NCBI GenBank assembly: GCA_012515235.1
Contig: JAAYYU010000049.1
Span: 1 to 42,638 of the forward strand
DNA: 42,638 bases
Direction of reading: 5' to 3'
Source: Candidatus Anammoximicrobium sp.
GTDB lineage: Bacteria; Planctomycetota; Planctomycetia; Pirellulales; Pirellulaceae
Shown here: in pieces, positions 32,842 to 41,202 of the stretch
Numbering within the stretch: position 1 is the stretch's first letter
Layout of the letters: every line of letters begins with the position of its first letter
The notes under the pieces: generated by a model
Database searches by the model: none
Seen by the model: the letters and a program-made list of their open reading frames with translations, nothing else
Told to the model about the DNA's origin: nothing
Translations under genes and position numbers: made by a program

Positions 32842-34218
32842 ATGAGCGAAACCACGAAGCACATCTCTACTCGCCGTGAATTCCTGGGGCACACCGGGCG
32901 GATCGCGGCCGCCACCACGCTGGCCGGCCTGGCCGTCCCGCGCGTCCATGCCGCCGAGAACAACACGCTGCAGGTGGCCCTGATCGGCTGCGGCGGCCGG
33001 GGCACCGGCGCAGCGGCCGACGCGCTTTCGGTCAAGCAGGGCCCGACGAAGCTGGTCGCGGCGGCCGATGTCTTCGAGAACCGCGTGCGGAGCAGCGTGG
33101 AGGGCCTGAAGAAACGGTTCGCCGACAAGGTCGACGTGCCGCAAGATCGCCAATTCGTCGGCTTCGACGGCTATCAAAAGGCGATGGATTGCCTGAAGCC
33201 CGGCGACATCGCGATCTTCGCCTCGCCACTAGCCTTCCGCTGGGTCCACTTTGGTTACGCCGTCCAGAAGGGCCTGCACGTGTTCATGGAGAAGCCGATC
33301 ACGGCCGACGGTCCGACCTCGCGGCGAATGATCAAGCAGGCCGAAGAGGCGTCGAAGAAGAATCTGAAAGTGGGCGTCGGGTTGATGTCTCGTCACGCCC
33401 GGCACCTGCAGGAGTTGCAGCAGCGGATCCAGGACGGCGAACTCGGCGACATCATCGCCATGCGCGGCTATCGGATGGCGGGGCCGATCGGATCGGCGTT
33501 CTCGGAAAAGTGGCCCGGCAACCCGAGCGAACTGCTTTGGCAGATTCAGCGCTTCCACAGCTTCATCTGGGCCAGCGGCGGCTGCTTCAGCGACTTCAAC
33601 ATCCACATCATCGATCACCTGTGCTGGATGAAGAATGCTTGGCCGGTCAAGGCCCAGGCGGTCGGCGGGCGCCATTATCGCGGTGCGTGCGTCGACCAGA
33701 ATTTCGACTCGTACGGGGTTGAATATACCTTTGCCGACGGCGCCAAGCTGTTCATGGACGGGCGCAACATCGCTGGCTGCACCGACATCTACTGCAGCTA
33801 TGTCCACGGCAGCAAGGGCTTGGCAGTGGCATCCAAACACGGCGATTGCGGAGCGCCCTCGAGCATTCACAAGGGCCAGAACCCGGATCGCGACAGCATG
33901 ACTTGGCAAGCCGAGGTTCCCGGCGACCAGCGCAATCCGTACGTCAACGAATGGAACGATCTGGTGGACGCGATCCGCGCTGACAAGCCCTACAACGAGG
34001 CCGAACGCGGCGTGATGGCCAGCGCGGTGACTTCGCTGGGCCGGAAAGCGGCCCACACCGGGCGGGAGATCACCTTGGAGGCGATGCTCAATTCCGAGGA
34101 AGAGTACGCACCGGACTGCGACAAGTGGACGATGGACTCTCCGCCGCCGCTGAAGTCCGACGCCGACGGCAAGTACCCCATCCCGCAACCTGGGATCGTC
34201 ACGGCGCGCGAGTTCTGA
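32842..34218 (+). CDS. Tat-exported Gfo/Idh/MocA-family oxidoreductase
   Basis: This 458-aa protein has a twin-arginine signal (STRREFLGHTG, then AAATTLAGLAV) and the NAD(P)-binding Rossmann start VALIGCGGRGTGAA. The family signature EKPITAD is near residue 155, with a C-terminal alpha/beta domain carrying the substrate site (DFNIHIIDHLCWM). Tat-exported members are numerous in planctomycetes and probably carry tightly bound cofactor in the periplasm for sugar oxidation or reduction. The ATG at 32842 follows a GAGGAGG site and immediately precedes the signal, which supports this start. It is probably regulated from the promoter at 32712-32740. Confidence 0.9.
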   Translation: MSETTKHISTRREFLGHTGRIAAATTLAGLAVPRVHAAENNTLQVALIGCGGRGTGAAADALSVKQGPTKLVAAADVFENRVRSSVEGLKKRFADKVDVPQDRQFVGFDGYQKAMDCLKPGDIAIFASPLAFRWVHFGYAVQKGLHVFMEKPITADGPTSRRMIKQAEEASKKNLKVGVGLMSRHARHLQELQQRIQDGELGDIIAMRGYRMAGPIGSAFSEKWPGNPSELLWQIQRFHSFIWASGGCFSDFNIHIIDHLCWMKNAWPVKAQAVGGRHYRGACVDQNFDSYGVEYTFADGAKLFMDGRNIAGCTDIYCSYVHGSKGLAVASKHGDCGAPSSIHKGQNPDRDSMTWQAEVPGDQRNPYVNEWNDLVDAIRADKPYNEAERGVMASAVTSLGRKAAHTGREITLEAMLNSEEEYAPDCDKWTMDSPPPLKSDADGKYPIPQPGIVTAREF

Positions 34219-34352
34219 GAACTGGCCAGCCCGCCATCCGCGCGCTCGGCGCGTCTCTCGTGGGGCACGGCGCTCTCTTGCCGAACACGGCAGTGCGGTG
34301 TCCCACGGCGGGTTGCGGTTGCCCGGCCGCTGGTGTCGAAGGAGGAACCGGA

Positions 34353-35441
34353 ATGAGTCGCGTCGTGTGCCGTCTGGGGATGGCGTTGGTGAGCTTGCTG
34401 CCGGGATCGCTGCTGGCTGCGGAGCCGGCGGTTTGGCGCAGCGGCTGGGCCTCGATGGGAAAGCCGGAAGAGACCATCGCTTGCGCGCGAGAGATCGGCT
34501 TTAACGCGCTCATTTTCCACGGGCCGGTCGAACGCATGAAGCAGTGGTCGGCCATGACCAAGGCGAACGGGATCGAAAGCTACTATTGGTTCAGTCCGAT
34601 CGTTTCCGAAAAGGACGCCGGCTTGGCGGCCCTGGCGCAAGTGATGAGCGCCGCCGACGAGGCGGCTCTGCAGAAGCTGCAAGCGGCCCAGGAGCCGAAG
34701 AAGGGCGGTTACCAGTTCGGTGGCGAACCGCTGCCGGCGCGGCGCGAGCCCGATTCACCCGATCACGACGTGCTCCAGGCCCGCCTGCTGTGCTTTCATC
34801 GGCCGGAGACGATGGCCTGGTGCCGGAAGAAGATCTCCGAGATGCTGACGGCCTGTCCGGACTTGACGGGCGTGGGGCTGGACTACTTCGGCTACCAGAA
34901 CTACCGCTGTTGTCTGTGTCCCCGCTCGCTCGAACTCTTCGCCCAATATCGCAGCCGGCATCCGGACCTGTCCCGCGAGCAGGCGCTGGAAGCGTTTTCG
35001 CGCGACACGTTGGTCGAGACGATCAACGAAATCGCGCGTTGTGCGCGCAGCGTGCGTCCCGGCGTCAAAGTGACGATCCACGTGTACCCCACGTTCCTTC
35101 CCGAGCCCGTGTACGGCTGGCGGCTGGACGTGGACACTTGCTGCGAGACCGTGGCCTGGTTTTTCGAACCGTATTGGAGCGCGGAAAAGATCGCCGACTA
35201 TACGCGCCGCGTGACGCAACGCGCGGGCAGCCCGTTTCCCGGTTCGCGAGGCGTGCCGTTTTTCGGACTGTACGTCGGGCGTCCCGATGGCGACAAGCCG
35301 CCGGAGCAGCTGGCTGCCGAGTTGGCGGTCATCCGCCAACAGGCGGGGTTGTCCGCGCTGAGCGTTTGCAGCTTTAACGAGTTTGTCAAACACGAGGCCC
35401 TGCGGCGCGTGATCAAAGAAGCCTTGGCCGCGGACCAGTGA
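34353..35441 (+). CDS. Secreted TIM-barrel-like protein (glycoside-hydrolase-like)
   Basis: The 362-aa protein has a signal peptide (GMALVSLLPGSLLA) and a repeated beta/alpha pattern. WRSGWASMGKPEE, then CAREIGFNALIFHG, LTGVGLDYFGYQNYRCCLC and KVTIHVYPTFLPEPVYGW suggest a barrel with acidic residues at strand ends, like putative glycosyl-hydrolase families of unknown specificity. I do not recognise the exact family. GGAGGAA sits 9 bases before the ATG. It is 134 bp downstream of the Gfo/Idh/MocA gene on the same strand and may act on the same substrate. Confidence 0.55.
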   Translation: MSRVVCRLGMALVSLLPGSLLAAEPAVWRSGWASMGKPEETIACAREIGFNALIFHGPVERMKQWSAMTKANGIESYYWFSPIVSEKDAGLAALAQVMSAADEAALQKLQAAQEPKKGGYQFGGEPLPARREPDSPDHDVLQARLLCFHRPETMAWCRKKISEMLTACPDLTGVGLDYFGYQNYRCCLCPRSLELFAQYRSRHPDLSREQALEAFSRDTLVETINEIARCARSVRPGVKVTIHVYPTFLPEPVYGWRLDVDTCCETVAWFFEPYWSAEKIADYTRRVTQRAGSPFPGSRGVPFFGLYVGRPDGDKPPEQLAAELAVIRQQAGLSALSVCSFNEFVKHEALRRVIKEALAADQ

Positions 35442-35571
35442 CGGGCCTGTCCGGCAGGCCGCTCACCGCCCCCAGATCGCGCGGCACAAAGGACGATCGA
35501 CGTGGGTCAACGGCCCGGCCGGCCAGCGGGCTGAGTGACGAGATCAAAGATCACCAAGAGGACGAAGAACC

Positions 35572-37200
35572 GTGCTGACTGGAAAAGAACGGTTGATCAA
35601 GGCGTTGCGTTGTGACGCCGTGGACCGCGTGCCGTGGGTTCCGTTTGTGGGCTGCCACGGGGGAGCCCTGCTGGGCGTGACGGCCACCGAGTACCTGCAA
35701 TCGGAACGGCGATTAGTCGAGGGCGTTGAAGCGGCGATCGGCCGCTATCGACCGGACGGCATCCCCGTGGCCTTCGACCTGCAGATCGAGGCCGAGGTGC
35801 TTGGTTGCGAACTCAATTGGTCGGACCAGACGCCGCCTTCCGTGCGGGAGCATCCGTTGTCCAACGGGCGGCCGCTCGAATCGTTGCGAGTGCCCACGCC
35901 GGAGAGTGGGCGCGTGAAAACCGTCCTGGCGGCGGCCCGCGAGTTGTGCCGCCGTCATCCGGAGGTCGCTTTCTACGGCCTGGTCACGGGGCCCTTTACC
36001 CTGGCGCTGCACCTGCTGGGGACGGAAATCTTCATGCAGATGTTCGACGCGCCGGACTACGTGGGACGCGTCATGGCGTTCTGCCGGGACGTGTGCCGCG
36101 CCTTGTCCGGCTATTACCTGGACGCCGGGTGTCCGGTCGTTGCGATGGTCGATCCGATGACCAGCCAGATCGGCCCGGATCAATTCCGCGAGTTCGTTTC
36201 GCCCTTTGCCATTCCGGTGTTCGAGCACATCCGCCAGCGCGGCGGCTTGAGTTCCTTCTTTGTCTGCGGCCACGCCCAGCAGAACGTCGAGGCCATGTGC
36301 GATTGCCGGCCCGACAACATTTCCGTCGATGAGAACATCCCTCTGCAGTACGTCCGCGATGTCTGCCTGCCGCGCGGGATCAGCTTTGGCGGCAACCTGC
36401 AGTTGACCAGCGTGCTGCTGTTGGGCCAACCCTTGGACGCCCAGCGTAACGCCATCGCCTGCCTGGAGATCGGCGGCGAGCGGGGGTTCGTGTTGGCCCC
36501 CGGCTGCGACCTGCCGTACGCGACGCCGCCGGAGAATCTCGAAGCCGTCGCACAGGTCGTGCTCGATTCGTACCAGCGCGAGGTCGTCAAGGCCACGGCC
36601 ACCCGGCAGGCCGACGAAGACCGGCTGGACATGCGCGAATACGGCCAGGCCGACAAGGTCATTGTGGACATCATCACGCTAGACTCCGAAGCCTGTGCCC
36701 CGTGCCAGTACATGGTCGATGCGGTGAAGAAGGTCGCGCCGGAGTTCGAGGGGATCGTGGTCTGGCGCGAGCACAAGATCAAGTACCGCGAGTCGTTGGT
36801 GTTCATGACCTCGCTGATGGTCCGCAACGTGCCCACGATCTGCATCGACGGCGAGATCCGTTTCGTTTCCCGGATTCCCCCGCGCGACCAGTTGATCGCG
36901 GCCATCCAGGACCGGATCAACGAGAAGTTCCGCATGAAGATCGCCCGCCGCAAGGCTTCGCTGTGCGTGCTGGGCGACGGCGGGCCGGAATGCCGGGAGC
37001 TGGTGCAGCAGTGCGAGCGGGCGGTGGCCGAACTGGGGGCCGAGGCCCGCGTGCACGTCGTCACGGACGCCGCGACGATCGCCTCGTACGGTGTGGCCCC
37101 GGTCCAGACGCCGGCCGTCGTGATCGCCCGCTACGTCCTCAAATCCACTCGCCGCATTCCCGACGTGGCCATCATCAAGGAATGGCTGAAGGACAGTTAG
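35572..37200 (+). CDS. UroD-family methyltransferase-like domain fused to two thioredoxin-fold domains
   Basis: This 542-aa protein has three parts. Residues 1-345 are a UroD/MtaA-like barrel (RLIKALRCDAVDRVPWVPF). C232 in FVCGH and C312 in APGCDLP stand where corrinoid methyltransferases bind zinc, but the expected His of HxC is Phe. Residues about 360-450 form a thioredoxin fold with a CAPC motif (C375/C378) and a cis-Pro in NVPTICID. Residues about 462-542 match small thioredoxin_3/MTH895-type proteins (LGDGGPECREL and QTPAVVI), with only one Cys of the usual pair. The start is GTG after AAGAGGA. The arrangement suggests redox-linked methyl or thiol chemistry, but no substrate can be named. 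Confidence 0.8.
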   Translation: MLTGKERLIKALRCDAVDRVPWVPFVGCHGGALLGVTATEYLQSERRLVEGVEAAIGRYRPDGIPVAFDLQIEAEVLGCELNWSDQTPPSVREHPLSNGRPLESLRVPTPESGRVKTVLAAARELCRRHPEVAFYGLVTGPFTLALHLLGTEIFMQMFDAPDYVGRVMAFCRDVCRALSGYYLDAGCPVVAMVDPMTSQIGPDQFREFVSPFAIPVFEHIRQRGGLSSFFVCGHAQQNVEAMCDCRPDNISVDENIPLQYVRDVCLPRGISFGGNLQLTSVLLLGQPLDAQRNAIACLEIGGERGFVLAPGCDLPYATPPENLEAVAQVVLDSYQREVVKATATRQADEDRLDMREYGQADKVIVDIITLDSEACAPCQYMVDAVKKVAPEFEGIVVWREHKIKYRESLVFMTSLMVRNVPTICIDGEIRFVSRIPPRDQLIAAIQDRINEKFRMKIARRKASLCVLGDGGPECRELVQQCERAVAELGAEARVHVVTDAATIASYGVAPVQTPAVVIARYVLKSTRRIPDVAIIKEWLKDS

Positions 37201-37310
37201 CGAGGCGTGCCTCCGGCTTGCCTGCCCGTTGACCCCAACACGGGCGTGGCCGTCGACCTCCGTGACGTCGGCCAGTTTCCGCGCGTCCGGCCGCACTTGC
37301 ACGACGGCGG

Positions 37311-38114
37311 TCAATCCGAAGGAAAGATCGCCGGTTCGCCTTTGATTTCGGCCAGCGCGTTGCAGGCCGCCCGCTGTTCGGCCTCTTTCTTGTTGCGCCC
37401 CCAGGCTGCCTGGTAGTGGACGCCGCCGACTACGGCGGAGATCTTGAAGCACTTGCGATGGTCCGGCCCTTTTTCGTCCAGCAGATGGTAGGCGGGCGTG
37501 CTGGCGAATTCCCGCTGGGCCAACTGCTGCAGCAGCGACTTGAAATTCGCGCCCAGTTCGCCCGTGGCCGCCAACTCGATCTCCGGTCCCAGCATGGCTT
37601 CGATGAAACGGCGGGCCGCCTCGATGCCGCCGTCCAAATGAACGGCGGCGATCAGCGACTCGAAGACGTCGGCCAGCAGGGAAGCCGGGATGGACTGGTT
37701 GGCGGACACTCCCTTGCCGACGACCAGGAACTCCTGCAGGCCCAGGGCCTCACTGATCTTGGCGCACGACTCGCGGCTGACCACCGCCGACTTGACCTTC
37801 GTCATGTCGCCTTCCAGGTACTGAGGATACCGGAGGAACAGCAATTCGCAAACGATCGCCCCCAGGATGGCGTCCCCCAGGAATTCCAGGCGTTCGTTCG
37901 AGGCCAGCCGATGCTCGGCGCCCGAAGCGTGCGTCAGGGCCTCGCGCAGCAGTCTTTTGTCCGCAAACGTGTATCCGATCCGCCGCTCGCACCGCTCCAG
38001 CCGACCGGCCTGCTCCTGGCCGGCTTGCGACACTTCGTTGTCCGGGGCGTCGGGAGCGCCTGGGGGGGGGCTGTCGGGAACCGTTTCGGTTGGTGGCAAC
38101 TCTTCTGTGATCAT
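37311..38114 (-). CDS. rnc: Ribonuclease III
   Basis: The 267-aa endonuclease cleaves double-stranded RNA in rRNA maturation and RNA turnover. After a proline-rich N-terminal extension of about 35 residues comes the catalytic domain with the signature NERLEFLGDAILG and the second acidic cluster LLADVFESLIAAVHLDGG. A double-stranded RNA-binding domain at the end follows (FKSLLQQLAQ and KKEAEQRAACNAL). The ATG at 38114 is preferred; a TTG six codons earlier has no better ribosome-binding site. It is convergent with the UroD-thioredoxin fusion and divergent from the SDR gene. Confidence 0.95.
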   Translation of the reverse strand: MITEELPPTETVPDSPPPGAPDAPDNEVSQAGQEQAGRLERCERRIGYTFADKRLLREALTHASGAEHRLASNERLEFLGDAILGAIVCELLFLRYPQYLEGDMTKVKSAVVSRESCAKISEALGLQEFLVVGKGVSANQSIPASLLADVFESLIAAVHLDGGIEAARRFIEAMLGPEIELAATGELGANFKSLLQQLAQREFASTPAYHLLDEKGPDHRKCFKISAVVGGVHYQAAWGRNKKEAEQRAACNALAEIKGEPAIFPSD

Positions 38115-38244
38115 GGAGCGAAACCGTAGCAATTCACGCCCGTGATGTCAATCCAGGCCGTGTCGGGGAATGTCACACTGGCCCGCCGCCGCCCTGCAGC
38201 CGCGGTCGCGGGGCGGATTGGCCAGTCGGGGCAACGCCGCAGCC

Positions 38245-38281
38245 GGATGCCCTTGCCCAAGGTCCTACGATATACTGCCAC
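38245..38281. repeat. 37-bp repeat, copy 1
   Basis: The unit starts GGATGCCCTTGCCCAAGG and ends ACTGCCAC. It includes the palindrome CCTTG-CC-CAAGG. It matches copy 2 at 34 of 37 positions. Confidence 0.75.
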
Positions 38282-38316
38282 CCACTGGAACCTGGTTGAT
38301 CCACGGCGGCGGCTTG

Positions 38317-38353
38317 GGATGCCCTTGCCCAAGGTCGTACGACACACTGCCAC
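38317..38353. repeat. 37-bp repeat, copy 2
   Basis: The second copy has the same orientation, 72 bp downstream of the first (start to start). It has three substitutions, all in the right half (GTACGACACACT instead of CTACGATATACT). It lies 242 bp before the SDR start. Confidence 0.75.
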
Positions 38354-38594
38354 GCCGGTTTCCCAACGGCATCCGGGTTGTCGCCAGCGTGTTCTGTCTG
38401 CGGTTGGTGAGGGGGAGCGACAGGTTCTTCGCGGTTCCTGTCTGGCGAGCGGTTGCGGTGACCGGTCACGCGTGCCACGCTGGTTGATCCACGCCTGATT
38501 CCTGCATGGTGTTCCTGGAGCGGGTCAAGCGGCGGAGCGAAGCTGAGCGATGTGCCCAAAGGGCGTGGTACACGAGTTGGGACGGAGGGACGTG

Positions 38595-40073
38595 ATGGGG
38601 CAAGCTGATGGCGGACTGGTACTGCTGACCGGCGCGACGGGCTACGTCGGCGGTCGGCTGTTGTCTCTGCTGGAGCAGCGGAACGTCTGCGTCCGGTGTC
38701 TTTCGCGCCGGCCCGAAACCCTGCGCGGGCGTCTCTCCGCGACGACGTCCGTCGTCGAGGGCGACGTGCTCGATCCGGCGTCGCTCGCGGCAGCCCTCCA
38801 GGGCGTCGCCACGGCGTACTACCTGGTGCATTCGATGGGAGCCGATCGCGACTTTGAGGAAACGGACCGTCTCGCTGCGGCGAACTTCGCCCAGGCGGCC
38901 GGCGCTGCCGGCGTCCGGCGGATCATCTACCTGGGCGGTCTTGGCAACCCGGCTGAGAACCTCTCCAAGCATCTGCGCAGTCGGCAGGAGACGGGCGAGG
39001 TGTTGCGGAAGCACCACCCCCAGGTCGTCGAGTTCCGAGCGTCGATCGTCATCGGCTCCGGCAGCCTGTCGTTCGAGATGATTCGGGCACTGGTGGAGCG
39101 GTTGCCGGTCATGATCTGTCCGCGCTGGGTGCGAGTCATGGCGCAACCGATTGCCGTGGAGGATTTGTTGGCCTACTTGCTGGACGCGATCGATTTGCCT
39201 GACGGACCTTCGCAGATCTACGAGATCGGCGGTCCGGATCAGGTGTCCTACGGGCAGATCATGCACGAATACGCGCGGCAGCGGGGTCTGCGTCGGTGGA
39301 TGATCCCGGTGCCGCTGTTGACGCCCTATCTGTCGAGCCTGTGGCTGGGGCTGGTGACGCCGTTGTACGCCCGCGTCGGGCGCAAGCTGGTTGAGAGTCT
39401 CCGGAATCCGACGCTCGTTTCGAACGACCTGGCCCTGCGGGCGTTTTCCGTCCAGCCACGCTCGCTCCGCGAATCGCTGGCCCGTGCTCTGGTGAACGAA
39501 GATCGCGAGTTTGCGGAAACTCGCTGGTCGGATGCGCTGTCCGCCAGCGGCCTGCCGCGGACCTGGGGCGGGGTGCGCTTCGGGTCGCGACTGGTCGATT
39601 CGCGCACTGCGGCCGTCGAGGTCGCGCCGGACCAGGCCTTCGCCCCGATTCGCCGCATCGGCGGCCGAACCGGCTGGTACTATGGCAATTGGCTGTGGTC
39701 GCTGCGGGGGTTTCTGGATCTGTTGTGCGGCGGCGTGGGCGTGCGCCGAGGCCGCCGCGACCCGGAGCGCTTGCGAGTCGGCGATGCGGTGGATTTCTGG
39801 CGCGTGGAACGGTACGAGCCGCCGCACCGACTGCGGCTGTCCGCAGAAATGAAACTGCCCGGCCGCGCTTGGCTGGAGTTCGAGGTGACCCCCGACGAAG
39901 GCGGCAGCACGATTCGTCAAACGGCGATCTTCGATCCTGTCGGCTTGACCGGCTTGCTGTACTGGTACGGGATCTATCCTTTGCATCAGCTGGTTTTCGC
40001 CGGCATGCTCCGCAACATCTCGCGTGCGGCCAAGTCCCCGCAGAGCCCCCGCCAGCCGGGAGACGGGGCGTGA
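38595..40073 (+). CDS. NAD(P)-binding SDR (YbjT-like) with C-terminal DUF2867
   Basis: In this 492-aa protein, residues 1-300 form an atypical SDR/NmrA-like Rossmann domain (LLTGATGYVGGRLL, then VEGDVLDPASL and YYLVHSMG). The C-terminal 170 residues (WYYGNWLWSLRGFLDLLCGGVG, then LRVGDAVDFWRVE) are typical of DUF2867. Proteins of this make-up often sit beside photolyase, cryptochrome or LitR-type genes in other bacteria. Here the gene converges on a B12-binding protein gene 13 bp away. The ATG at 38595 follows GGAGGGA with good spacing. Its reaction is not known; a membrane-associated lipid or quinone-related redox step would be a guess. Confidence 0.8.
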   Translation: MGQADGGLVLLTGATGYVGGRLLSLLEQRNVCVRCLSRRPETLRGRLSATTSVVEGDVLDPASLAAALQGVATAYYLVHSMGADRDFEETDRLAAANFAQAAGAAGVRRIIYLGGLGNPAENLSKHLRSRQETGEVLRKHHPQVVEFRASIVIGSGSLSFEMIRALVERLPVMICPRWVRVMAQPIAVEDLLAYLLDAIDLPDGPSQIYEIGGPDQVSYGQIMHEYARQRGLRRWMIPVPLLTPYLSSLWLGLVTPLYARVGRKLVESLRNPTLVSNDLALRAFSVQPRSLRESLARALVNEDREFAETRWSDALSASGLPRTWGGVRFGSRLVDSRTAAVEVAPDQAFAPIRRIGGRTGWYYGNWLWSLRGFLDLLCGGVGVRRGRRDPERLRVGDAVDFWRVERYEPPHRLRLSAEMKLPGRAWLEFEVTPDEGGSTIRQTAIFDPVGLTGLLYWYGIYPLHQLVFAGMLRNISRAAKSPQSPRQPGDGA

Positions 40074-40086
40074 TCTCTCAGTAGCG

Positions 40087-41199
40087 TCACACGGTCGTTT
40101 GCGGCGATGCGGCCTGGCCGGCCGGCGTCGAACCGGGCGAGTGCAACCCGACCAGCGCCTGGCCCACCGCCACGGCCGTGTTGAGGTCGGTCGCGTAGCC
40201 GTCGGCGCCGAGTTGCCGGGCCAAATCCGGGGCGTCGGCCAAAGCCCGGCCGCCGACCAGGATCTTCACTCCGGCGCCGTGTGGCCCGGACCGCACGGCC
40301 CGGATCGTCTCCGCGAGCGTGACCAGTTGTGGGTGCAGTGAAACGGACAGGGCCAGCAGATCCGGCTGATACGACTCGACCGCCTGCACCAGATCCGGGA
40401 TCGGCATGTCGGGACCGAGTTGGATCACACGCCAACCTGCCATTTCGAAGACGTCGGCGACCATCTGCAGACCCACATCATGCTGATTGCCCGTCACGGC
40501 GGCAGCCAGCAAGGTTTTGCCGTTTTGCGCGTGCAGCGCCGCGCGCGAACGCAACTGGGCAAGGACCATCTTCGTCGTGGACGTGGCAAAATGCTCTTCG
40601 GCCACGTTGATCTCATCCGCCTGCCACATCCGGCCCACTTCCTGCTGAGCCGGCAGCAGGACCTGCAGATAGAGTTCCGGCAGCGAAGTATCTGGCAAGG
40701 CGTCCAGAATCAGGCGGCTGGCTCGGGAGCGGTCGCCTTCCAGCAGCGCCAGCAGATAACTGGCAGCCAATCGGCCGTGCGGAGTGTCTGTTGGGAGAAA
40801 CCTGGGCAGTGTCGGCGATTCGTGTTCCAGGCCGCGGACCGCTTCCTCGCAGATGCGGACTGCGCCGGCACTTGCCCCCGCCGGCAGTTCCGCCGCGAGC
40901 ACCTTGGCCAGGCAGGTCACGGCGGACGCCAACGCGCCGGCGGGAAGTCCGCGGGCCGTCAGCAGGCTCTGCATCCAGGCCGCGTACGCCGTAAAGAACT
41001 GCGGCCGGCCGGCGGCCAATGCCGCGGCGAGTTCCTCCGCGCAGTTCCGCAAGACGCCGTGCCAGGTGGTAAATGCGTTCGCCGCCAAGGCTTCTCTCCA
41101 GTCGGGTTGCGAGTCCAGCAGGTCGCTGGCCGCGTAGCCCGCCAGGCTTCCGGCGGCGTTGCGAATCATGGCTGCGGCAACTGGGTCTGGTTGGTTCAT
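40087..41199 (-). CDS. Cobalamin-binding sensor-like protein with CarH/LitR-type Wx9EH motif, no HTH
   Basis: In this 370-aa cytoplasmic protein, residues 1-130 are all-helical, resembling RsbR-N-type regions (GRPQFFTAYAAWMQSLLTARG). Residues about 140-225 form a B12-binding cap with W192 and E202-H203, exactly the Wx9EH pattern of the light sensors CarH/LitR. Residues about 228-355 are the Rossmann-type B12-binding domain with N238-Q-H240-D-V-G, where H240 is the expected cobalt ligand. In CarH the residue after the Trp is the His that captures cobalt after light; here it is Gln193. There is no MerR domain. It starts 3 bp after the sigma gene, without its own ribosome-binding site, so translation is probably coupled. 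Confidence 0.8.
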   Translation of the reverse strand: MNQPDPVAAAMIRNAAGSLAGYAASDLLDSQPDWREALAANAFTTWHGVLRNCAEELAAALAAGRPQFFTAYAAWMQSLLTARGLPAGALASAVTCLAKVLAAELPAGASAGAVRICEEAVRGLEHESPTLPRFLPTDTPHGRLAASYLLALLEGDRSRASRLILDALPDTSLPELYLQVLLPAQQEVGRMWQADEINVAEEHFATSTTKMVLAQLRSRAALHAQNGKTLLAAAVTGNQHDVGLQMVADVFEMAGWRVIQLGPDMPIPDLVQAVESYQPDLLALSVSLHPQLVTLAETIRAVRSGPHGAGVKILVGGRALADAPDLARQLGADGYATDLNTAVAVGQALVGLHSPGSTPAGQAASPQTTV

Positions 41200-41202
41200 G
41201 GT

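Larger units (their letters stand above)
38115..38594. other. Intergenic region with paired 37-bp repeats
   Basis: This 480-bp divergent gap lies between rnc and the SDR gene. It contains two copies of a 37-bp repeat (listed separately), and GGTTGATCCACG at 38294-38305 and 38482-38493, each 7-17 bases after a TGCCAC. No gene is credible. The region must hold both promoters. Confidence 0.5.

Noticed and set aside
38245..38353. A short CRISPR-like pair of repeats
   Set aside because: There are only two units, 35-bp spacing, no cas genes, and the repeats are dyadic with substitutions.
40087..41199. Methyl-carrier corrinoid protein (MtaC/MetH type)
   Set aside because: The DxHxxG Asp is Asn, the Wx9EH motif points to the photosensor branch, the N-terminus is unlike methyl carriers, and the operon partner is a sigma factor. 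It remains a weaker alternative.
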